This document shows, piece by piece, positions 6,383 through 11,415 of a DNA stretch of 11,415 nt; the stretch's first letter is position 1; every line of letters starts with the position of its first letter. Both the position numbers and the translations under genes were made by a program. Under the pieces are notes generated by a model, which saw only the letters and a program-made list of their open reading frames with translations, was not told the origin of the DNA and made no database searches. Source of the DNA: an uncultured Actinomyces sp. GTDB taxonomy: Bacteria > Actinomycetota > Actinomycetes > Actinomycetales > Actinomycetaceae. The stretch is taken from contig CALIEP010000079.1 of NCBI GenBank assembly GCA_938022345.1, forward strand, positions 1-11,415, given 5' to 3'.

Positions 6383-8485
6383 GTGTCTTTCCCCCCAGCC
6401 GAGGCCGCTTCCGCGAGCGCACCGGGGCTTGCTCACGGGTGGACGCAAGGCCCTGCGCAAGGAGATGCTCAGGTTCTTGAGCGAACCGATGTCCGCAGTG
6501 GTGGGCACAGGTCGGGCTATCACATTCATGTCCTCGTAGTTGGAGATAATTCCCGCCAAATTGCCGCTCCTCTCACACGCGATCTCACGCAGTCTTTCCC
6601 AAACCTCTGCTTTGACCGCATCAAGGATCTCAACGATCTAGGAGTCTTCCTTGAGGACCTTGGGGACGAGGACCATGTGGTCTTGGGAGTTGCAACCAGC
6701 GAGGTCCCCAATGTCGATGCCCTGATTGAATCCGCGCGCACATCCTCACTCATGGCATCGACGCAGTGGATGCTGGTGACCGACCAAGAAATTCATACTG
6801 ACCTTGCGGTATGTACTGAATCGGGGCATTTAGCCTCAGTAGTGCGCTCACCGTGGACAGTCCCCTTGCTATCCGGCCAAGCCTACTCAACCATGCGCCG
6901 CTACCTCGAGGAATGCGGATACTGCGGAGGAGAGATCCTCGCTCTCATCCAGAGCGCCCCTTCTTTCGCGGTGCAAGGGCCAATCCTCGAAGGCCTCGAT
7001 CTCAATGAGGCTCAGGTTGTTCGCGAGTTACTTGAAGGTGTCGAAAGGGTCTTGGGGCCTCGGCCTCGGATCATTCTCCCAAGGGGAACTCACCTGCTTA
7101 CGCAGGGCCACAGAGTCGAAGCAGTTCACCTGGTCCTCGAGGGGACGGTTTCGCTCCACCGCGACTCACGCCGCGGCGAGGTCCTTGCCCACCTTGCGAC
7201 CTCAGGCCCACTCATTGGTCTTATTTCACTTGCACGAGGCGAGAGCGCCTTTTTCACCGCCCTGACGACAAGCGAAGCAACCGTGGTGCGTCTGACCACC
7301 GAACAGCTTCAGATCGCACTGACGGAAGATCCATCAATTTCAACGGTTTTAACTGCCTTGGCAATTCGTTCACTGACGCGACGTCTCATGCGAGCCGAGG
7401 ACCTTCATGTCGAAAATGCGATGCTGGCTGAAGACTTGGAGCGTCAGAAAGAAGAACTGGCAGCTACCTTGGAAGACCTGCGTGCAACGCGCGCAAAGCT
7501 TGTCGAAGGCGCTCGTTTTGCCATGCTCGGCGAGCTCAGCGCTGGAATTGCCCACGAACTCAATAACCCCGTCACCGCCCTTTTGAGGGCGGCCGGGCAT
7601 CTTCGCGAAGACACCGAGGACGTAGTCAGTTCACCCGAACCGGAGGCATGTCTCAAGGCGCTCAATTCTGCGATGGACCTTCCACCCCTTTCAACCGCTC
7701 GCGAAAGGGAATTACAAAAGGAATTCTTGCCAATCCTTCACGATCGCAGCGTTATTCGGCAACTGATCCGCGCGGGGCTGAGCGACCGCGAGCAGGCACA
7801 AAAGCTCGCCGATGATCCCAAGCAGCTGCTTGCCTTCCAGACAGGAGCTCGATTAGGAAGCTCCCTACGATCAGTCCTGGCATCTGGTGAGCGCATCATC
7901 GCACTCACGCAGTCATTAAAGGGCTACGCGCGCCCTGATGCCGATGAGCGTAAAGAAGTCGATGTTCGGCGCGGGATCGATGACGTGCTGCGATTAACCT
8001 CGCACCGGGTTCACGGGATCTATGTCGTGTGCGAATACGAGGATGTGGAACCGGTCCTCGCCCACCCCAGCAAATTGCAGCAGGTCTGGACCAATCTCAT
8101 TGTGAACGCTGCTGAAGCGATCGAGGACGAGGCCGCAGACCTCAAGGCGCGCACGGAGGCCAACCCGGCCTCGGGAATTCACCTTCCCGCGCGCGGTCAC
8201 GACGAAGCGCGAATTACCATCCGGGTAGCAATGGATGGAGATCAGGTCGAGGTCCAGATCTGCGATAACGGCCCCGGTATTGCACCCGAGGTTTTGGACC
8301 GTATTATGGAACCACATTTCACAACGAAGGCTGGCCGCGTGCGCTTCGGCTTGGGAATGGGCATGTCCATCGTCCACTCGATCATCGCTGATTTGGATGG
8401 GCGATTACTCATTGACTCTCACCCGGGATCCACTACGATGCGGATCCTTATTCCAGCACACCATGTTCACGAGGAGGAATCATGA
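6383..8485 (+). CDS. Soluble histidine kinase: pseudo-receiver, cNMP-binding fold, DHp, ATPase
   Basis: A 700-residue kinase with no membrane segments. Order of parts: a disordered N-terminus (1-45); a receiver-like fold (about 46-178, from YHIHVLVVGDN to VVRSPWTVPL); a cyclic-nucleotide-binding fold (about 205-330, with HLVLEGTVSLHRDSRRGEVL); a coiled coil (about 335-375); the H-box GELSAGIAHELNNPVTAL with phosphoacceptor H391; an insert of about 85 residues; the second DHp helix (about 488-518); and the ATPase domain with N-box NLIVNAAEAI (N575), DNGPGI (628-633), EPHFTTKAG and GLGMGMSI (656-663). The catalytic core looks complete. The fused receiver lacks an obvious phospho-Asp and has Arg (R155) at the usual Lys. 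The cNMP fold lacks the usual Glu and Arg ligand contacts. The GTG start at 6383 directly follows the symporter stop and is the only start upstream of the first domain. The stop overlaps the ATG of the response regulator. Its stimulus is unknown; a link to anion uptake or redox state is inference. Confidence 0.9.
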   Translation: MSFPPAEAASASAPGLAHGWTQGPAQGDAQVLERTDVRSGGHRSGYHIHVLVVGDNSRQIAAPLTRDLTQSFPNLCFDRIKDLNDLGVFLEDLGDEDHVVLGVATSEVPNVDALIESARTSSLMASTQWMLVTDQEIHTDLAVCTESGHLASVVRSPWTVPLLSGQAYSTMRRYLEECGYCGGEILALIQSAPSFAVQGPILEGLDLNEAQVVRELLEGVERVLGPRPRIILPRGTHLLTQGHRVEAVHLVLEGTVSLHRDSRRGEVLAHLATSGPLIGLISLARGESAFFTALTTSEATVVRLTTEQLQIALTEDPSISTVLTALAIRSLTRRLMRAEDLHVENAMLAEDLERQKEELAATLEDLRATRAKLVEGARFAMLGELSAGIAHELNNPVTALLRAAGHLREDTEDVVSSPEPEACLKALNSAMDLPPLSTARERELQKEFLPILHDRSVIRQLIRAGLSDREQAQKLADDPKQLLAFQTGARLGSSLRSVLASGERIIALTQSLKGYARPDADERKEVDVRRGIDDVLRLTSHRVHGIYVVCEYEDVEPVLAHPSKLQQVWTNLIVNAAEAIEDEAADLKARTEANPASGIHLPARGHDEARITIRVAMDGDQVEVQICDNGPGIAPEVLDRIMEPHFTTKAGRVRFGLGMGMSIVHSIIADLDGRLLIDSHPGSTTMRILIPAHHVHEEES

Positions 8486-8859
8486 CGCTGACCATTTTGT
8501 CCCTCGAAGACGAGGCCGAGGTTCGTCAGGCGCTAGAACGTGATCTTGAGGAATTCGACGGTCGCGTCCGTTTGGAATTGGCAGAAGACGCCTCCGATGC
8601 GTGGAGCGTTGTCGACGAAATCGAGTCGGATGGGGATGAGCTTGCGCTGGTCCTCTCCGATCATCGTCTACCCGGAAAGTCGGGTGTCGATTTCCTTGTT
8701 GAGCTGACTGCGGATCCAAGGTTTAGTTCGACTCGCACAGTCTTGGTCACGGGACAGGCCGATCAAAGCGACACCATCAAGGCACTGAACCAAGCCGGTT
8801 TGGATTACTACATTGCCAAGCCTTGGGATCCACAAACGCTTCGAAACGTTGTCCGATAG
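8482..8859 (+). CDS. Single-domain response regulator (possibly C-terminally interrupted)
   Basis: A 125-residue receiver domain. Seen: acidic pocket E9-D10 in LSLEDE, phosphoacceptor D60 in LVLSDHRLPG, the switch threonine T90 in VLVTG, and K113 in IAKPWDP. No output domain follows, as in CheY or Spo0F. GAGGAGGAAT gives a very strong ribosome binding site just before the ATG, and ATGA overlaps the kinase stop, so kinase and regulator are a coupled pair. The frame ends at TAG (8857-8859) right after LRNVVR, but the same frame continues as coherent protein to 8952 (see the next feature). The ancestral product was probably 156 residues. The receiver core is complete without the tail, so phosphotransfer may survive. 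The partner could be the symporter, an enzyme elsewhere, or the kinase's own receiver-like region. Confidence 0.9.
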   Translation: MTLTILSLEDEAEVRQALERDLEEFDGRVRLELAEDASDAWSVVDEIESDGDELALVLSDHRLPGKSGVDFLVELTADPRFSSTRTVLVTGQADQSDTIKALNQAGLDYYIAKPWDPQTLRNVVR

Positions 8860-8952
8860 CAGCTCACTGACTATGTGCTTGAGACCGGAATCGACCCTCT
8901 TCCCTACATGCCCGTACTCGACGGAGTTCGAATCATGGAGTCAATTCGGTAA
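8860..8952 (+). pseudogene. In-frame continuation of the response regulator beyond a TAG
   Basis: Directly after the TAG, the same frame reads QLTDYVLETGIDPLPYMPVL then DGVRIMESIR and ends in TAA at 8950-8952: 30 codons. The sequence is amphipathic, lacks further stops and keeps host-like codon use. It makes a natural last helix plus tail for a receiver (VVR-x-QLTDYVLE). The simplest reading is that a GAG, CAG or AAG codon became TAG, by mutation or sequencing error, in a 156-residue regulator. Readthrough or suppression is a less likely alternative. There is no separate ribosome binding site for this piece. Confidence 0.6.
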
Positions 8953-8962
8953 GAAAAGGTCA

Positions 8963-8993
8963 TGTGGGGTTCTTGAGGCTCAAGAACCCCACA
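8963..8993. terminator. Bidirectional hairpin between the regulator and abi genes
   Basis: A perfect 15-bp inverted repeat (arms 8963-8977 and 8979-8993, TGTGGGGTTCTTGAG with its complement) around one central base. It lies just past the regulator frame's final TAA and overlaps the last codons of the convergent abi gene. On the minus strand it is followed by TGACCTTTTCTT, a T-rich tail fitting intrinsic termination of abi. On the plus strand no T-run follows, but the stem could still end the operon. Confidence 0.75.
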
Positions 8994-9906
8994 GTTCCAG
9001 AGCTTCCCAATTCATCGGCGCTCCCATCGATGAAATATCAATGTGCTGCGTGCTTGGGAATTCAGCGAGAACTGAGGGCAATACTGTCTTATCTCCAATC
9101 TTGAATCGATCAAGAAAATATTGAGTGAGAGTCAGAAGATAAAACGCACGATTGTTAGGACCGGCGTTTCCAATGACCTCACTCGTTTCCACAGCCTGTG
9201 GAAACGAAGGCTTAGACGGAAACACCCGGTTAAAAAGTCTGTTGTGGTGTGCAGAAATATTCCTCATCACCCGAAGCGCATTGAGCCACGAATTCATTTC
9301 AGATGCCGTGATACCGACGCCTGCCACAATCGCATCCTGAACACCGCGTGGGAGCATGGAGAATAATGTCTGCAACGCGCCCCAATCAAGCAGTTGAACA
9401 GCCACCCAAATCGGCAGTTCACCCCCACAACTCTGTCGGTAGTGCTTCGCAAAGTCTTCGTTCGAAGTAGATAGTTTCTTGTCGTAGCGCGCCTTCCACG
9501 AGTCATAGCGCGTCTGCTTGCTTCGCTTCTCTACATGTAGAGCTGTGGGCCCTAATTTTGTTACATCTAGGTGCATAGCTGGGTCAATCTTCCCAACTTC
9601 ATTTCCAATCCAGCTTCGAAGCGCTATCTCAATACAAGCAAGCTGAGAAAATACCGCTGAACGTAGCTTCACATCAAAGCCATACAGTGACAATACGTCG
9701 GCGAATCGAGCACCCTCAACAAAAGCTTGATCTCTGCCTATTACATCCGCCAGGCGCTTTCGGAACGGGTATGAGTATCCTGATAACCGGTAGTAGCCAA
9801 TAGTTTCTAATGCGTGGGCAGCAACCACTGGGTCCTCGATGAGCATTCCACGCGACTCCAGTAAAGCCAGCTGTTGGCTAATCGTTTTGAACGGTTTCAT
9901 ATTCAT
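8980..9906 (-). CDS. Abi_2-family (AbiD/AbiF-like) abortive infection protein
   Basis: A 308-residue protein of the Abi_2 family, known from lactococcal AbiD/AbiF phage-exclusion proteins. Family marks are the N-terminal K-x-F-K-T-x-x-Q-Q-L-x-L-L-x-x-R-G-M opening, the GYYRLSGYSYPF motif (38-48), the helical core with YGFDVKLR (75-82), and the signature ALRVMRNISAHHNRLFNR (210-227). That signature contains R215-N216-x-x-x-H220, an HEPN-like R-x4-H motif, suggesting an RNase-type effector that stops phage-infected cells; the mechanism is inferred. AAAGG lies 4 bases before the ATG at 9906; M3 at 9900 is an alternative. Hand-counted G+C over 9001-9180 is about 45%, versus about 58% in one line of the kinase gene, pointing to horizontal transfer. 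It stands alone, antisense to the operon, with its own promoter and hairpins on both sides. No antitoxin-like partner is visible, as is usual for Abi_2 genes. Confidence 0.9.
   Translation of the reverse strand: MNMKPFKTISQQLALLESRGMLIEDPVVAAHALETIGYYRLSGYSYPFRKRLADVIGRDQAFVEGARFADVLSLYGFDVKLRSAVFSQLACIEIALRSWIGNEVGKIDPAMHLDVTKLGPTALHVEKRSKQTRYDSWKARYDKKLSTSNEDFAKHYRQSCGGELPIWVAVQLLDWGALQTLFSMLPRGVQDAIVAGVGITASEMNSWLNALRVMRNISAHHNRLFNRVFPSKPSFPQAVETSEVIGNAGPNNRAFYLLTLTQYFLDRFKIGDKTVLPSVLAEFPSTQHIDISSMGAPMNWEALELWGS
9183..9207. repeat. 25-bp palindrome inside the abi coding region
   Basis: TCGTTTCCACAG, one central C, and the exact complement CTGTGGAAACGA: a 12-bp stem with a 1-base centre, encoding SFPQAVETS of the Abi protein. 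The two arms carry TTTCCACA and TGTGGAAA, loosely like DnaA boxes (7 of 9 to TTATCCACA). No function is assigned; it could be a protein-binding site or chance. Confidence 0.45.
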
Positions 9907-9920
9907 TGCACCTTTGCAGT

Positions 9921-9962
9921 GAAAAAGAAGACCGGCCCTGGACCCTTTCGGGCGGAACCGGT
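9921..9962 (-). promoter_or_regulatory. Terminator-like stem-loop in the abi leader
   Basis: On the minus strand, ACCGGTTC (9962-9955) pairs with the segment ending in CCGGT (9931), using two G-U pairs. An inner CCC-GAAA-GGG tetraloop caps it. CTTCTTTTTC (9930-9921) follows. This is a classic intrinsic-terminator shape. It could terminate the upstream surface-protein transcript. It also lies between the predicted abi promoter and the abi ribosome binding site, so it could act as an attenuator. Confidence 0.55.
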
Positions 9963-9974
9963 TCTGGTAACGTC

Positions 9975-10003
9975 AGTCTATTCCTGAGGTTTTCCTGAGT
10001 CAA
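9975..10003 (-). promoter_or_regulatory. Predicted abi promoter embedded in a hairpin
   Basis: On the minus strand TTGACT (10003-9998) is separated by exactly 17 bases from TAGACT (9980-9975), close to the sigma-70 consensus with ideal spacing. Transcription would start near 9968, giving a leader of about 62 bases to the abi ATG at 9906. The -35 is formed by the loop of the 22-bp hairpin, and the -10 lies at the edge of its distal arm. Confidence 0.6.
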
Positions 10004-10026
10004 GCAGGAAAACCTCAGGAATAGAC
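9976..10026 (-). terminator. 22-bp hairpin after the surface protein gene
   Basis: Perfect inverted repeat: arms 9976-9997 and 10005-10026 with a 7-base loop (AGTCAAG on the plus strand). It starts 5 bases past the TGA of the surface-protein gene, the expected position of its terminator. No T-run follows directly. It overlaps the predicted abi promoter completely, so it could also be a regulatory or mobile-element-derived repeat; only one copy is in the window. Confidence 0.7.
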
Positions 10027-10031
10027 AAGTA

Positions 10032-11414
10032 TCACCCTCTTCTTCTGATCGCGATAGCGGCGCCAGCACCCAGCACAATCGCCAGTGCTGCTGCAGGTAT
10101 CCACCACCATCGTGGGATTTGCGACACGGTCGATTCGGCGGCCTCGTCATTGCTCAGCTGGGCTGCTTGAGCTGGAGAATCTGAATCAGCAGCCTGACTC
10201 TCGCTGAGCGTCGGAGGAGCGCTTGACTCTGTTGAGGCAGCCAATGGAACAGCCCCGCCGCCACCGCTTACTCCCCCAAGAACGCGTCGGGAACCAGAAG
10301 AGTTAGAGCGCGAACCAAGCAAGCGTTCACCCGCGCTGACTTGCCCCAGAGTATTGCTCGGTGGGGTCGAATTCCCTTGGGTGGGCGGCTGAGCTGATGG
10401 ATTTTCCGAGGCCCTTGGATCTGCAGCCGAAGGACTCGCCGCAGGAGAGGGCGCAGATTCTGTCGGGACAGGTGTCGGAGCACTTGTTTGATCCGGCGTG
10501 GGCACAGGCGCCACTGAGGGAGTATCTACTGAGGGACTGGGCGAAGGAATCGGCTGCTCAGAGGGCTGGTTGCTTGAGGGGGCGGGTGTGGGGACCGCGG
10601 CCTCGTGAACAGAAACCTTCCAGCTCACCGGTGCAGCGATCTCTTTGTCTCCATCGAGCGCACGAATCTGCAGTCGATAGTGACCGGGGCGTGAGAACAC
10701 CCAGTTTGCGTGCATGTGAGTCGGCGAGTCAGTGTGAATGAGCGACTTTGCGGGGTCTGCAGAGTCGACCATGATATTTGCCGGGCCACCAAAAGTGCCC
10801 CCCTGGAAGAAGGCAACTCTTGAGTCCTTCGGGGATTCCACGACCTTCAGCTCATAATCGATTCCCTTGGGGAATTGAGAATAGTCGATACCTTCCGTGC
10901 TGACCCCAGGCCAGACAATGTCGGGATTTTGAGTTTCGGGAAGCACGTAGCTGGATTCACCAATTGCTCCCAGAACGTCATAACTGGGATCGGATAGGCT
11001 CTGCGGACGGGTAAAGCGTGCGTTGACGCCAACCTTCCACGTCACTGAATCGATTGCACGCATGACTGAGGTCTTCTCTCCCGTCAAGGAATCATCCTTC
11101 AGCACCAGCGAGTAGTTCGTGGCGGTGCCAGAATCCTCGCGAAGACGCAGGTCCATATGTCCGCGTGCAAGTTCGACCGGATTCGTCTTTAGGGCATCAG
11201 CCGCGTGATCATTACTGGTATCAGGAATATTCGGTGCGGGAGAAGGAGTCGGCGACGGAGAAGGAAGCAACGGTTCGCTCTTTGGTGCCGGAGTCGGTTC
11301 AGCAGGGCCGCCACCCGGCCACATTTTCAGCTTCAAATCCATTCCGAATGAAGAGGATAGTTCCACATCTTCTTGTCCTTTGGTGGTCATGGATGCCAAA
11401 GACTTGGGGTGCGG
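10032..11414 (-). CDS. Choice-of-anchor M surface protein, C-terminal part (5' truncated)
   Basis: C-terminal 460 residues of an actinobacterial surface-anchored protein; the frame is open to the window edge, so the real start lies outside. Positions count from the TTG codon at 11399, which is probably internal. The first 30 residues (EDVELSSSFGMDLKLKMWPG) look like the tail of a preceding repeat. A Pro/Ser-rich spacer (35-58) leads to a domain (about 73-266) opening with LARGHMDLRL and closing with HTDSPTHMHANWVFSRPGHY (222-241). This matches the 'H-x-H-x-N-W-x-F-x-x-x-G-x-Y' mark of the anchored-repeat/choice-of-anchor M family, often encoded beside metal-type ABC transporters. A second Pro/Thr/Ser linker (about 270-350) and a low-complexity stretch precede PRWWWIPAAALAIVLGAGAA (429-448) and an RRRG tail: a membrane anchor with a positive stop. 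I see no LPXTG sortase site. It probably projects from the membrane through the wall. Confidence 0.85.
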   Translation of the reverse strand, partial: PHPKSLASMTTKGQEDVELSSSFGMDLKLKMWPGGGPAEPTPAPKSEPLLPSPSPTPSPAPNIPDTSNDHAADALKTNPVELARGHMDLRLREDSGTATNYSLVLKDDSLTGEKTSVMRAIDSVTWKVGVNARFTRPQSLSDPSYDVLGAIGESSYVLPETQNPDIVWPGVSTEGIDYSQFPKGIDYELKVVESPKDSRVAFFQGGTFGGPANIMVDSADPAKSLIHTDSPTHMHANWVFSRPGHYRLQIRALDGDKEIAAPVSWKVSVHEAAVPTPAPSSNQPSEQPIPSPSPSVDTPSVAPVPTPDQTSAPTPVPTESAPSPAASPSAADPRASENPSAQPPTQGNSTPPSNTLGQVSAGERLLGSRSNSSGSRRVLGGVSGGGGAVPLAASTESSAPPTLSESQAADSDSPAQAAQLSNDEAAESTVSQIPRWWWIPAAALAIVLGAGAAIAIRRRG

Positions 11415-11415
11415 G

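Noticed and set aside
6013..6480. 155-codon plus-strand frame across the symporter/kinase junction
   Set aside because: Composition is rich in Arg, Gly and His with no domain, and it lies out of frame inside two well-supported genes.
6459..6536. AAGGAG followed by ATG near the kinase start as an alternative kinase start
   Set aside because: That ATG is in a different frame and runs to a stop after 23 codons; the kinase frame has only the GTG at 6383 upstream of its first domain.
9529..9542. 14-bp palindrome CTCTACATGTAGAG inside the abi gene
   Set aside because: Short enough to be expected by chance on this scale, with no nearby partner or regulatory context.

Overview
The window is a mid-to-high G+C chromosomal segment that looks actinobacterial, most like an Actinomyces/Schaalia-type host. 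This is inferred from a DUF4032 protein, an actinobacterial 'choice-of-anchor M' surface protein, dense gene packing, probable leaderless starts and general codon use; I ran no database search. It holds nine recognisable genes, two of them cut by the window edges. I see no tRNA, rRNA, CRISPR array or insertion sequence.

Layout. (1) 2-514: the C-terminal part of a MalK/UgpC-type sugar or glycerophosphate ABC transporter ATPase, closed by a 16-bp perfect terminator hairpin. (2) 613-2829: a DUF4032 protein with a kinase-like N-terminal half, then a glycerophosphodiester phosphodiesterase (GDPD). (3) 2826-4830: a TrmH/SpoU RNA methyltransferase on the minus strand whose stop overlaps the GDPD stop, diverging from a HAD-IIA (NagD-like) phosphatase and a degenerate phosphoribosyltransferase-like protein. 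The divergent pair may share one symmetric -10 element. (4) 4843-8859: a clear promoter drives a tightly coupled trio: a DASS/SLC13 anion symporter, a soluble histidine kinase (pseudo-receiver, cyclic-nucleotide-binding fold, DHp, ATPase) and a single-domain response regulator. The regulator's reading frame is cut by a TAG and then continues for 30 more in-frame codons. (5) 8963-10026: a lower-G+C, apparently acquired Abi_2-type (AbiD/AbiF) abortive-infection gene on the minus strand, bracketed by strong hairpins. Its best promoter lies inside the terminator hairpin of the next gene, and its leader carries a terminator-like stem-loop. (6) 10032-11414: the C-terminal part of a Pro-rich, membrane-anchored surface protein.

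Working together. The UgpC-like ATPase, GDPD and HAD-IIA phosphatase could form a glycerophosphodiester salvage route (uptake, release of glycerol 3-phosphate, dephosphorylation), but this is inference from families and proximity. The transporter-kinase-regulator operon looks like a cytosolic sensing unit linked to di- or tricarboxylate uptake. It has no DNA-binding output in the window, and its cNMP pocket and its fused receiver both lack standard key residues. That operon, with its interrupted regulator tail, and the promoter-in-hairpin arrangement of the abi gene are the most interesting parts of the window.
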